Positions 56,113 through 64,000 of a stretch of 64,000 nucleotides of DNA are shown in pieces. A program made the position numbers and the translations under genes. The DNA lies in contig CAYUIV010000001.1 of assembly GCA_964444925.1 (NCBI GenBank), positions 124,001 to 188,000 on the forward strand, in the 5' to 3' direction. Source of the DNA: CAYUIV01 sp964444925 (GTDB lineage Bacteria > Pseudomonadota > Gammaproteobacteria > Diplorickettsiales > Diplorickettsiaceae). Below the pieces are notes generated by a model. The model had not been told where the DNA came from. It made no database searches and was given only the letters and a program-made list of their open reading frames with translations. Numbering within the stretch: position 1 is the stretch's first letter; each line of letters opens with the position of its first letter.

Positions 56113-57271
56113 GTGAGAACCTAAAAATAGGACTGCTACCTTGTTCTTGAACTTCATAGACACTTTCCATTAAATCTTTAGATTGGCGAGGTAATTGACT
56201 ATTGCAAAGCACACTGTTTAGTATTGCATAAACCTGTGGGTCCTGTAACACAGCTTCAAAAGAGATTGACTCGATGCTAACACTAAATAATGAATGACTA
56301 TGAAAGCCTGGATAGTCATGTGGTCGAAATCGTCTTAAAAAAGCACACAGTGACAACTTCATATCTGTTTGGTCATCTTTGCCATTAATTTCAACTTTAA
56401 ATCCATAGTCAGCCAGTGCTTGTTGTAACCACGTGATAGGAGGTAGTGTATTACTATCATTTAAAAATGATTGCACAGTCACAACTTGATGATTGTCGTA
56501 CCAAATGCCTAGGTTTTCATTCGCTAATCGTTCAAAGAGGTCACTTGGATAAGGGTCTGACTTTCGGTCCGGTGCGATTTCAAAATGACCCAGTATATGT
56601 GTTTTTGCAATGTGATGTCTTGTCTGAATATCTTTAATCAATTGTATACATGCTATGGTTTGTTCTTCACTTAACATATCATATTCAATGAAATGTTTTT
56701 CATTTTCTTTAATATCTTTTCCATAACAAACCATTTCGATACCAATACTATTTTGATTCAAGTTTTCTCGATTATGAAAGTGACTAATGCCTGCATGCCA
56801 TGCTTTTTTGTCTTCTTCTACTAAACGATAAACAATGCATTCTCCAGTTTCATTCAATTCGTGAGAAATCAGGTAATGCGCACTAACTCGCCCTATTGTC
56901 TTTAATGTGCTTTTTAGTGTTTTGAAAAATTCTGCTGGCATACTCGTTAGCATTTTTGAAACTTCTTCTTCTGATGCAGTTGTGAGTTCTTCTAGAGACT
57001 CTTTTAGTGGTTTATGCGTTAGATTTTGTAAAAATGTCTTTGTTTTTTTCATCTGTTCTTCTTCAGATTCATTTATCAATGTATCTAAAAATTTTGTTAG
57101 TTCGTCCAACTTGTCCGCTAGCCGCCCTGTCAGCACTGTCAAAGATTTTTCAGTTGATGAAATGGCAGTTGCATGCAATATAATAGTATTTATCTCAACA
57201 TCATTTGGACGTTCTGCAAAATTGTTTGAAGAAGCAGGATAATTCGTATTATATGGTTGTAGTTTTGGCAT
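56108..57271 (-). CDS. AmiD-like N-acetylmuramoyl-L-alanine amidase with insertion, no signal peptide
   Basis: The protein has about 387 residues from the ATG at 57271 (MPKLQPYN), the start that aligns with its tandem paralogue. A longer frame begins at 57316. The amidase_2 core is complete: IILHAT (first zinc His), VSAHYLIS, VYRLVEEDKKAWHAG, the NSIGIEMV catalytic Glu and GHFEIAPDRKSDP (second zinc His and Asp). A PG_binding_1-like domain follows (WLQQALADYGF, then AFLRRFRP). About 70 charged, helical residues are inserted between LTG and VSAHYLI, where E. coli AmiD has only a few. No signal peptide or lipobox is seen, although AmiD is an outer-membrane lipoprotein. Confidence 0.85.
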   Translation of the reverse strand: MPKLQPYNTNYPASSNNFAERPNDVEINTIILHATAISSTEKSLTVLTGRLADKLDELTKFLDTLINESEEEQMKKTKTFLQNLTHKPLKESLEELTTASEEEVSKMLTSMPAEFFKTLKSTLKTIGRVSAHYLISHELNETGECIVYRLVEEDKKAWHAGISHFHNRENLNQNSIGIEMVCYGKDIKENEKHFIEYDMLSEEQTIACIQLIKDIQTRHHIAKTHILGHFEIAPDRKSDPYPSDLFERLANENLGIWYDNHQVVTVQSFLNDSNTLPPITWLQQALADYGFKVEINGKDDQTDMKLSLCAFLRRFRPHDYPGFHSHSLFSVSIESISFEAVLQDPQVYAILNSVLCNSQLPRQSKDLMESVYEVQEQGSSPIFRFSP

Positions 57272-57363
57272 AAAGTTTTCCATTAATTGTACATGAATGA
57301 GTGCGAATCTCCTCACATCATACTATGTTATGTATAGTTCAAATACAACTGTTTGTCATTGCT

Positions 57364-58344
57364 TTAAGGATTGGAAGCGGTAAATTGATTTGTGTTTTGA
57401 ATAGATACGTTTTCTTCAAAAATATCATCAATGATCATTTGTAGTGTCTTTAATCGATATAACTTTTCCAGAGCAATTTGTTCAATAACACTTGAAAAAA
57501 TAGCAAAAAATACACTATCTAAAGAAGCTTCAAAAGATTGCTTAAAAAAAGGGGTCTCAATGGCGGTACCTAACTGAGAATCTGTTATACGCCCTGCATA
57601 TTTTTCGGGTCTAAACCGACGTTGAAAAGTAAATAGTGCAATAATTGTTTTTGAATCTAGCTGACCAGTGATTTTAATATCTAATCCATAGATACCAATG
57701 CCTTCCTGAATCCAGTGCATTACCGGTGTAAATTTTCGCTTATCTAAAATAGAGCGATAATGATTCACTTGTGTTTCATCATACCAAATACTTAAATTAT
57801 TCATGGCAAGTGATTTGAATAACAGACTAGGATAAGGATCATACTTGCGCCCACAAGAAATTTCAAAATGACCTAAGATATTTGTTTTTTGGATTGTATA
57901 CCGTGTTTTAATATCTTTAATTAAATTTGCACACGCTTGTATTTGTAAATCACTGATTTGAGAAAACCGAATAGAGCGTTCTGTATCTTGATGATCTTTC
58001 CCGGCACAAACGATTTCTATTGAAATACTACTATCGTTTAAGTTTTCTTCCTCATGAAATCGACTGATGCCTGCATGCCATGCTTTTTTATCTTCTTCTA
58101 CTAAGCGATAAACAATGCACTGACCTTTTTTATCTTGTTGATCAGAAATAAGATAATGAGCACTGACATGTCTTTTAAAAAAAGAAAGTGAAAATCCAAA
58201 TAATTTACCAGTTAGAAGGATCAGAGCATATCTCGTGGTTGCTGTTGCAGTCGTGTGCAGCACAATTTTATCCACCACTTGATTCGGTGGTCGGTTTGAA
58301 AAATTTTCTGAGGGATAATCCGTATTATAAATTATTTCATTCAT
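57364..58344 (-). CDS. AmiD-like N-acetylmuramoyl-L-alanine amidase, tandem paralogue
   Basis: The 326-residue protein starts MNEIIYNTDYPSENFSNRPP. The amidase_2 core has IVLHTT, VSAHYLIS, VYRLVEEDKKAWHAG, SSISIEIV and GHFEISCGRKYDP, so the zinc ligands and catalytic Glu are kept. After LTG there is a shorter insertion (GKLFGFSLSFFKR), hydrophobic rather than charged. A PG_binding_1-like domain (WIQEGIGIYGLDIKITGQLD, FTFQRRFRP) and a helical tail follow. There is no signal peptide. It lies about 90 bases upstream of the first amidase, likely after a gene duplication. Confidence 0.85.
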   Translation of the reverse strand: MNEIIYNTDYPSENFSNRPPNQVVDKIVLHTTATATTRYALILLTGKLFGFSLSFFKRHVSAHYLISDQQDKKGQCIVYRLVEEDKKAWHAGISRFHEEENLNDSSISIEIVCAGKDHQDTERSIRFSQISDLQIQACANLIKDIKTRYTIQKTNILGHFEISCGRKYDPYPSLLFKSLAMNNLSIWYDETQVNHYRSILDKRKFTPVMHWIQEGIGIYGLDIKITGQLDSKTIIALFTFQRRFRPEKYAGRITDSQLGTAIETPFFKQSFEASLDSVFFAIFSSVIEQIALEKLYRLKTLQMIIDDIFEENVSIQNTNQFTASNP

Positions 58345-58722
58345 ACATAAACATCTCTTTACTTATTCATTACTTAGTTTTCTCAACGCTTTGTACTTTT
58401 CAAGTTATATCTTTTATTGAGCAACTTAGCAATATCATTTTTTAACCGTAGATAACTTGCGTAAAAACAGCTTTAGTTAGTTATCTCATTCATCTAAATA
58501 AAATGAATTGAGCTATAAAACTGCGCACTGTTTTTGCTCATTGTCATAGGGCATACCACAAGTGTAAATTTCACATTGACGAGTTTTGCAGCACAGCACA
58601 TAAATTATGATCTTGAAAACCATGTCAAAACACCATAAAATACCGGTGACGTCATGGTAAAATACAGATTGTTTAAAAATATTTTTTCATACATCAAAAT
58701 TCAATATATTACATGAGCAATT
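58345..58722. other. Spacer between amidase and fdxA
   Basis: No gene or stable RNA is visible in these 378 bases. They contain the fdxA promoter described separately and an 8-base palindrome TGACGTCA (58647-58654) just after its -10 box. Confidence 0.4.
58613..58641 (+). promoter_or_regulatory. Sigma70 promoter for fdxA-tsaB
   Basis: TTGAAA (58613-58618) and TAAAAT (58636-58641) are 17 bases apart, the optimal spacing, about 80 bases before the fdxA start codon. Confidence 0.6.
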
Positions 58723-59049
58723 ATGCCACACATTGTCACTGAGTCTTGTATCCGATGTCGCTATACAGACTGTGTTGAAGTATGTCCAGTAGATTGTTTT
58801 TATGCAGGTCCAAAAATGCTTGTCATTAGCGATGAGTGTATTGATTGTGGCCTGTGTGTTCCAGAATGCCCTGTTGAGGCAATTTATGCAGAAGAAGATT
58901 TGCCCAAAGACCAACAAGTATTTGCAAAATTCAACTTAAGACAGTCAACGCAATGGCCATCAATTACTCAAAAAGAGCTTCCTCCTTCTGATGCAAAAGA
59001 ATGGGAAACGAAATCCGCTAAACGAGATGAAATTCAAGAACTGTTATAA
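58723..59049 (+). CDS. fdxA: Seven-iron ferredoxin FdxA
   Basis: The 108-residue ferredoxin of the Azotobacter FdI type holds one 3Fe-4S and one 4Fe-4S cluster. The N-terminal cysteines are in ESCIRCRYTDCVEVCPVDCF. The second cluster is CIDCGLCVPECP. The C-terminal extension (WPSITQKELPPSDAKEW) is typical. It donates electrons to unidentified partners. tsaB follows 27 bases downstream. Confidence 0.95.
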   Translation: MPHIVTESCIRCRYTDCVEVCPVDCFYAGPKMLVISDECIDCGLCVPECPVEAIYAEEDLPKDQQVFAKFNLRQSTQWPSITQKELPPSDAKEWETKSAKRDEIQELL

Positions 59050-59076
59050 CGTAGAGAATTAAAACGATTACTATTT

Positions 59077-59760
59077 GTGAATGTAAGAATTTTAGCTTTA
59101 GAAACCGCGACAACGCAGTACTCCATTGCATTGTGGACAAAGCATGCTGTTTTTGAAAAACACATGACAAGCGCTTTACAACCAAGTCACACGATTCTTT
59201 CAATGATAGATGCGATACTCTCAACAGCAGGTATCGTACGTACACAGCTCAGTGCTATTGCTTTTGGACGAGGACCTGGTAGTTTCACAGGCACTAGACT
59301 TGCGATGAATATTGCACAATCTATCGCTTTTGCATTGGATATACCAATCATTCCAATCTCAACGCTACGTGCACTGGCTCAGCAAACGTGGCGATGTGGA
59401 AAGCATCGATATGCCCTCCCTAGTCTAGATGCGCGTTTAAAACAAATTTACTGGGGATATTATCAGCTAGATAATGATCAAATGATGCAGGTCAAAGTGG
59501 CCGATCAGCTGACAGATAAAAAAGCGCTACAATCTTTTGTAAAACAGTTGACTCAAACATGGATAGGTATTGGTGATGGTTGGAAGGATAGCAATTATGC
59601 CTCTTATTGCTACTCACCCAAAATACAATGTGTACCACAAGCACTTGATGTTGTTTGTTTAGCACAGAAGAAATATGTTGAAGGTAAGATACTGAATCCA
59701 ATGCAAATACAATCAGTGTATTTACGCAATAATGTTGCACAAAAAATAAAAGATCAATAA
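59077..59760 (+). CDS. tsaB: tRNA threonylcarbamoyladenosine biosynthesis protein TsaB
   Basis: The 227-residue protein is the scaffold partner of TsaD in t6A37 formation. The ASKHA fold is visible in ILALETATTQYSIAL and in AIAFGRGPGSFTGTRLAMNIAQSIAF, the TsaB signature. The start is a GTG. The length is close to E. coli TsaB (231 residues). It lies between fdxA and the Trm112-like gene. Confidence 0.94.
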   Translation: MNVRILALETATTQYSIALWTKHAVFEKHMTSALQPSHTILSMIDAILSTAGIVRTQLSAIAFGRGPGSFTGTRLAMNIAQSIAFALDIPIIPISTLRALAQQTWRCGKHRYALPSLDARLKQIYWGYYQLDNDQMMQVKVADQLTDKKALQSFVKQLTQTWIGIGDGWKDSNYASYCYSPKIQCVPQALDVVCLAQKKYVEGKILNPMQIQSVYLRNNVAQKIKDQ

Positions 59761-59774
59761 TTAAAGGGGTATTT

Positions 59775-59963
59775 ATGAATCATCCGTTTTTAAATATGCT
59801 AGTGTGCCCGACTTGTAAGACACACTTACATTATAGTTCACAAAAACAGGAATTAATTTGTAAAGAAGATCGATTAGCTTATCCAATTAAAGCAGATATT
59901 CCTGTAATACTCCCTGAGTATGCACGCCCTCTTTCTTTAGAGGAATGCAAAAACATTGCGTAA
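59775..59963 (+). CDS. Trm112/YcaR-like small zinc-ribbon protein
   Basis: The 62-residue protein begins HPFLNMLVCPTCKTHL and has CKEDRLAYPIKADIPVILPEYARPL, the Trm112/UPF0434 pattern. Only two or three zinc-type cysteines are present. In other organisms Trm112 activates methyltransferases, and the bacterial role is less clear. An AAAGGGG ribosome binding site precedes the ATG. pheS starts two bases after the stop. Confidence 0.9.
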   Translation: MNHPFLNMLVCPTCKTHLHYSSQKQELICKEDRLAYPIKADIPVILPEYARPLSLEECKNIA

Positions 59964-59965
59964 CT

Positions 59966-60997
59966 ATGTCAAAAGATTTTATTACTTCTGTTCAAGCGTA
60001 TCATCAACGTATTGTAGACACGATGAGTTTAACCGAATTGCAAAAAGTACGCGTTCAATTACTTGGTAAACAAGGTGAAATAACAAAATCCCTAAAGAAA
60101 ATCGGTCACCTTTCTCATGAAGAACGCCCTGCAATTGGTCGAAAACTACATGAACTGAAGAAAGAAGTTGAAATCGCATTAGAAAAACAAGAAAAAAGAT
60201 TGATACAATTTCGTTTAGAAGAGAAGCTCAATATTCCATTAATTGATGTCACACTACCCGGTCGTGGCATACGCCGGGGTGCGATTCATCCAATTACACG
60301 CACACGTCATGATTTGGAAAATCTTTTTACACAGATTGGTTTTAAACTGATGACAGGCCCTGAAATTGAAGAAGACACCATTAACTTTACAGCGCTTAAT
60401 ATTCCTAAATATCACCCTGCACGTGCCATGCATGATACGTTTTATATTAAGTCACACCACAATTTATTATTGCGTACGCATACTTCCACGGTGCAAGTGC
60501 ACGCACTACAACAACTAACGCCTCCTTTGCGTATTATTGCAACAGGCGCTGTATATCGCTGTGATTCTGACGTGACACACACGCCTATGTTTCACCAATT
60601 AGAGGGAATGGTAATTGATAAAGCCGCTAACTTTTCAGAACTTAAAGGACTATTAACGTATTTTTTAAAAATATTTTTTGAACGAGAGGAGCTTAAAACA
60701 CGATTTAGAGCTAGCTATTTTCCATTTACTGAACCTTCTGCTGAGGTTGATATCAGCTGCATACTTTGTGAAGGCAAAGGCTGTCAAGTATGTACATACA
60801 GTGGATGGTTAGAGGTGTTAGGTTGTGGCATGGTTCATCCTAATGTTTTGCAAAATGCAAACATAGATCCAACTATTTATCAAGGATATGCTTTTGGTAT
60901 TGGCATCGATCGTTTGACGCTCCTACGCTATCAAATCCCAGATCTTCGCTTGCTATTTAATAATGATCTCGCTTTGCTTGAACAATTCAATTCATAA
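59966..60997 (+). CDS. pheS: Phenylalanine-tRNA ligase alpha subunit
   Basis: The protein of about 343 residues has an N-terminal coiled coil. The class II catalytic core has HPITRTRHDLENLF, TGPEIEEDTINFTALNIP, HTPMFHQLEGMVID, SYFPFTEPSAEVD and WLEVLGCGMVHPNVL. A CxxCxGxGCxxC insert before WLEV resembles the zinc-ribbon-like loop seen in some other bacterial PheS and absent in E. coli. The start at 59966 (MSKDF) fits the family. The beta subunit gene pheT does not follow. The next gene is murJ on the other strand. Confidence 0.96.
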   Translation: MSKDFITSVQAYHQRIVDTMSLTELQKVRVQLLGKQGEITKSLKKIGHLSHEERPAIGRKLHELKKEVEIALEKQEKRLIQFRLEEKLNIPLIDVTLPGRGIRRGAIHPITRTRHDLENLFTQIGFKLMTGPEIEEDTINFTALNIPKYHPARAMHDTFYIKSHHNLLLRTHTSTVQVHALQQLTPPLRIIATGAVYRCDSDVTHTPMFHQLEGMVIDKAANFSELKGLLTYFLKIFFEREELKTRFRASYFPFTEPSAEVDISCILCEGKGCQVCTYSGWLEVLGCGMVHPNVLQNANIDPTIYQGYAFGIGIDRLTLLRYQIPDLRLLFNNDLALLEQFNS

Positions 60998-61101
60998 AAA
61001 CAAAAGGGTCACTTAAGTGCATGAATCTTTTTCACAAAAAAATACAGCTAAACTGTCCATACAATTAAATTTTTTGATTCAAGAAATTTAAAGATTAATT
61101 A

Positions 61102-62640
61102 TTAAATGGCAGCAGCAAGCTGTCGGTATTGAAAGCGGACATTATAAGCAAGTGCAAAAAGTGTAATGAGCATTGCGCCAAATCCCAAACCACTCAATTG
61201 CAGCAAACGATGTAAACGGCTCAATTCAAACCAACTCTGTGTATTAGGAACACAAAGAAAGTAAAATGTAACCAGTGATGATACGGTTCCAATTAAACTA
61301 ACCCACCAGCGTTTCCATCCATAAGGCGGTCTAAACAAAACAGAAATTGGCTGTTTCAACTGCCAAATTAATAAGCTGACATGAGTCCATGCGGCAATTG
61401 AACTTGCCAATGCAATGCCGCTTTGTTCAAATTTAAATACATCAAGCATGACACGTCCGGCAATAATTTGTGTACATGCAACAAAAAACATAATTTTTAC
61501 AGGGGTTGTTGTGTTCTGTTTTGCATAAAATGCTGCAACTAATGTTCTTGTCATCATGAAAGCGGGCACACCCGGTGCATAGCCTAATAATATTTCTTGT
61601 GTTTTAAATACATCAAAAGCATTAAATTTACCGTATGCAAATAAACTAATAATCAAAGGCCCTGAGAGCATACTCATTGTAATCATCGCCGGCACTGCAA
61701 AGATTAGGTTACAGCGAATACCCCACCCCAAAGTTTGTAAAAACTCTTCATGGTTTTTTGCCTGTTTTGATAAAGCAGGCAGTACAGCCAGTGATAAAGA
61801 GATACCGACAACGCTTAAAGGAAAATAAAGCAATCGATCTGCACAAGTAATCCAACTCATTGTACCTGTGGGCAGATAAGAGGCTAAACTGGTTGTAATA
61901 ATCATACCTACTTGGCCTGCAGAAGCACCTAGTAATGCAGGAAGCATCGCAGTCATTACTCTTTGAACGCCTGTATTATGCCATTGTATTGTAGGAACAC
62001 TTAATAAATTTAAGCGAAATAGAAACAAGCTAACAAAAAGAACTTGTAAAACACCACCAATTAACACCCCCCACGCTTGTGCAGCGACTGGGATAGTAAA
62101 ATAACCAGGTAAGAATAATGCGGTGCTAATCAATGATAGACTCAACCAAATTGGAGTTAAGGCAGCTCCCCATATTTGTCCGTATGTATTCATGACACTG
62201 ACACTGATACAACAAAAGGAGATGATGGCAAGATAAGGAAAAGTTAAGCGTAAGAAATAGTTAGCTAAACCAAAGCGGTAAGGATCAAAACCAGGCACAA
62301 TGATTTTTAAAAGATAAGGCGTTGCAAAGATACCAACAATGACAGTAATGAGCATAAAAAATCCCAAGGTACCCGCTGTTGCTGCAATGAATTGTTTGAC
62401 TTTTTCGTGCGGTTGTTTTTCTTTATATTCAGATAAAATGGGAACAAAAATTTGTGACAAAGGATTTTCAATAAAGCCTCTTAAAGAGCCCAATAGCTTA
62501 ATTGCAACATGAATTGCATCTACTGCACCAGTTGTGCCAAATACTTGCGCCACAATTGCATCGCGTAAGAAGCCGAGCGTTCTTGCAACAAGCGTGACGG
62601 ATGCAAAGATAGAAGTTGTTTTTAAAAGCCGTTTATTCAT
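61102..62640 (-). CDS. murJ: Lipid II flippase MurJ (MviN)
   Basis: The 512-residue MOP-superfamily membrane protein has 14 helices and moves lipid II across the inner membrane. The signature region is TLVARTLGFLRDAIVAQVFG at the N terminus, with FFMLITVIVG and LRLTFPYLAIISFC following. The length matches E. coli MurJ (511). It follows ruvX by 13 bases on the same strand. Confidence 0.96.
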   Translation of the reverse strand: MNKRLLKTTSIFASVTLVARTLGFLRDAIVAQVFGTTGAVDAIHVAIKLLGSLRGFIENPLSQIFVPILSEYKEKQPHEKVKQFIAATAGTLGFFMLITVIVGIFATPYLLKIIVPGFDPYRFGLANYFLRLTFPYLAIISFCCISVSVMNTYGQIWGAALTPIWLSLSLISTALFLPGYFTIPVAAQAWGVLIGGVLQVLFVSLFLFRLNLLSVPTIQWHNTGVQRVMTAMLPALLGASAGQVGMIITTSLASYLPTGTMSWITCADRLLYFPLSVVGISLSLAVLPALSKQAKNHEEFLQTLGWGIRCNLIFAVPAMITMSMLSGPLIISLFAYGKFNAFDVFKTQEILLGYAPGVPAFMMTRTLVAAFYAKQNTTTPVKIMFFVACTQIIAGRVMLDVFKFEQSGIALASSIAAWTHVSLLIWQLKQPISVLFRPPYGWKRWWVSLIGTVSSLVTFYFLCVPNTQSWFELSRLHRLLQLSGLGFGAMLITLFALAYNVRFQYRQLAAAI

Positions 62641-62653
62641 ATATTATTGATAT

Positions 62654-63085
62654 TCAAAAATGAGGAGTATGATACTCTTGTAACCACCCTTCTAGGATGA
62701 GTTGTGCAGCCAAGCCGTCAATTGCACTTTTACGTAGCAGTTTTGCCCCACCTATTTCAAATAAACGGGCACGTGCTTCTACACTGGTTAATCTTTCTTC
62801 TGCCGGGTAAACAGGTATATCGAAACGGTTTTCTAATTTTTTAATAAATTGTGTCGCTGCGAAAGTCATTTCATGTTTTGTTCCATCTAAGTGGACAGGC
62901 ACGCCGACAACAAAGGTTTGGGGATTCCATGTTTTGACCAGTTTTGTAATTTCTATCCAAATGGGCTCCCCTTTTACTGCTAAAATATTTGCGCAAGGTG
63001 TTGCTTTCATTGTAATCAATTCTCCTACCGCCACACCAATGTAGCGCATGCCAAAATCAAAACCGATAATACATTTTGAAAACAT
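62654..63085 (-). CDS. ruvX: Putative pre-16S rRNA nuclease / Holliday junction resolvase-like RuvX (YqgF)
   Basis: The 143-residue RNase H-fold protein begins CIIGFDFGMRYIGVAVGE. It has FVVGVPVHLDGTKHEMT, the VYPAEERLTSVEAR loop and an end IDGLAAQLILEGWL. YqgF takes part in 16S rRNA 5' processing. murJ follows. tilS is transcribed divergently after about 200 bases. Confidence 0.94.
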   Translation of the reverse strand: MFSKCIIGFDFGMRYIGVAVGELITMKATPCANILAVKGEPIWIEITKLVKTWNPQTFVVGVPVHLDGTKHEMTFAATQFIKKLENRFDIPVYPAEERLTSVEARARLFEIGGAKLLRKSAIDGLAAQLILEGWLQEYHTPHF

Positions 63086-63292
63086 TATTTATTACCTGTT
63101 TCTTCGGTCAATCTGTTTAGCAATGTATTTTCCTAATTATTTATTTTATATGCTTCTGGCATATTTAACAGAATTTTTATAAATTAGACAAGTTAATTTT
63201 TTTACTTAAAAAAAGTATAAAAATATTTTTTAGTCATGAATTGAAAAAATATTCATTTTACTTGTGGTAATATTTTGCTTAAATAAAATTAC

Positions 63293-64000
63293 GTGACTTA
63301 CATCATATCTCAGCCTTTCTTTTGCAGAACAGTTAAAGCTTTTTCTGATCTTTTGCCCATTGTTAATCACTTTTATTTGGCATTCAGCGGAGGATTGGAT
63401 TCATCTATTCTATTGAATTTTGCAAAGCAGTGTGTTCCTAAAGAGAAATTGACAGCCATTCATATTAATCACCAATGGCATAAAAACAATTTGCAATGGG
63501 AGCAACATTGTCAAACGGTTTGTCGTAAAATGCATATTGCTTTTATTGCTAGGCGTATGGATAAGAAATTACAATCGAAAACTTATCTAAAGACGGCGAA
63601 AGGACCAGAAGAAGCAGCTCGAACATTGCGCTACCAAATATTGCGAGAACACCTTCAGATAAATGATTGTTTACTACTTGGTCACCATATGGAAGATCAG
63701 AGTGAAACCCTTTTTCTACAACTGCTTAGAGGCTCAGGTGTTGAAGGTTTATCGAGTATGCCTTTTCTTATCAAAAGAAATCATGTGTATTATTTCCGTC
63801 CACTGCTTCATTGGACAAAAGATAAACGACTAGACTATGCAAAAACATACCATCTGCAATGGATAGAAGACAGTAGTAATGCTGATACAAACTATAATCG
63901 CAATTTCTTACGTCACCAAATTCTACCTAGCTTAAAAAAACGTTGGCCTCAATTAACAAGGACTTCTTCAAGAACAACACAACACTGTGCAGATGCAATG
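63293..64000 (+). CDS. tilS: tRNA(Ile)-lysidine synthase TilS, 5' part
   Basis: The first 236 codons are in the window and the gene continues past its end. TilS converts C34 of tRNA-Ile(CAU) to lysidine with ATP. The N-terminal PP-loop is FSGGLDSS (about residues 31-38), followed by IHINHQWH, GPEEAARTLRY, GHHMEDQSETLFLQLLRGSG and WIEDSSNADTNYNRNFLRH, all TilS hallmarks. The frame opens at a GTG at 63293 just after an in-frame stop, and no better start lies downstream before the PP-loop. Confidence 0.92.
   Translation, partial: MTYIISQPFFCRTVKAFSDLLPIVNHFYLAFSGGLDSSILLNFAKQCVPKEKLTAIHINHQWHKNNLQWEQHCQTVCRKMHIAFIARRMDKKLQSKTYLKTAKGPEEAARTLRYQILREHLQINDCLLLGHHMEDQSETLFLQLLRGSGVEGLSSMPFLIKRNHVYYFRPLLHWTKDKRLDYAKTYHLQWIEDSSNADTNYNRNFLRHQILPSLKKRWPQLTRTSSRTTQHCADAM

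Noticed and set aside
56108..58344. Prophage endolysin genes
   Set aside because: The domain order (amidase then PG_binding_1) and motifs match AmiD, the genes are a paralogous pair, and there are no phage genes nearby.
58641..58659. Operator made of TACC and GGTA arms around TGACGTCA after the fdxA -10 box
   Set aside because: The outer arms are out of register by one base, so only the 8-base core is truly symmetric, and that can occur by chance.
1..64000. CRISPR arrays, insertion sequences, prophage or integrase genes
   Set aside because: No regularly spaced repeats, transposase, integrase or phage structural genes were seen on either strand.

Overview
The window looks like a chromosomal segment of an AT-rich gammaproteobacterium with a host-associated, probably intracellular lifestyle. 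The gammaproteobacterial placement rests on the tRNA order Gly(GCC)-Cys(GCA)-Leu(UAA), which matches glyW-cysT-leuZ of E. coli, on the RpoD region 4 sequence, and on a classical sigma32-type promoter before grpE-dnaK-dnaJ. Relatedness to Legionellales (Coxiella, Rickettsiella or Berkiella-like) is an inference. It comes from the many MFS carriers with a LuxR-like regulator, the long NrdA, split gene clusters, decaying paralogue arrays and AT-rich spacers. No transposase, phage structural gene, CRISPR array or rRNA is visible.

Layout: 0-3.6 kb holds a trimmed division cluster on the minus strand (rsmH-ftsL-ftsI-rsmD). 3.8-8 kb has RNase R, a YkuD_2-like secreted protein and a PiT phosphate carrier on the plus strand. 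8-13 kb has rpoD, pgpA and comEC. 13.4-18.7 kb is a plus-strand run: LuxR-like regulator, MHS-type MFS carrier, ribosomal protein L31, a second MFS carrier, trmB and miaA. 18.7-27.3 kb has tldD, a PilX-like minor pilin, and suhB-grpE-dnaK-dnaJ-greA followed upstream by a third MFS carrier.

27.4-34 kb is the main accessory region. It is a tandem family of about 500-residue secreted proteins with an inverse-autotransporter-like beta-domain and an unfamiliar helical C-terminal domain. Two copies are intact, one is broken by two homopolymer indels, one is badly decayed, and a short N-terminal relic of a further copy is visible. 34-40 kb has a DUF6311-like membrane protein, hda, pgsA, obgE, rpmA, rplU and a second disrupted gene. 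40-49 kb has valS, an unrecognised Rossmann-like protein, nrdA and a putative outer-membrane barrel with a degenerate J-domain at its C terminus.

48.7-55.6 kb is the distal half of the complex I operon (nuoI-J-K-L-M-N) plus a DolP-like dual-BON lipoprotein. nuoA-H are not next to it. Three tRNA genes follow, then a tandem pair of AmiD-like amidases without export signals, fdxA, tsaB, a Trm112-like protein, pheS without pheT, murJ, ruvX and the 5' part of tilS, which runs off the window.

Most genes are core functions (translation, tRNA modification, envelope, respiration, chaperones). The unusual content is concentrated in the surface and secreted proteins: the inverse-autotransporter-like family, the barrel/J-domain chimera and the signal-less amidases. 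These are the best candidates for undescribed host-interaction biology.
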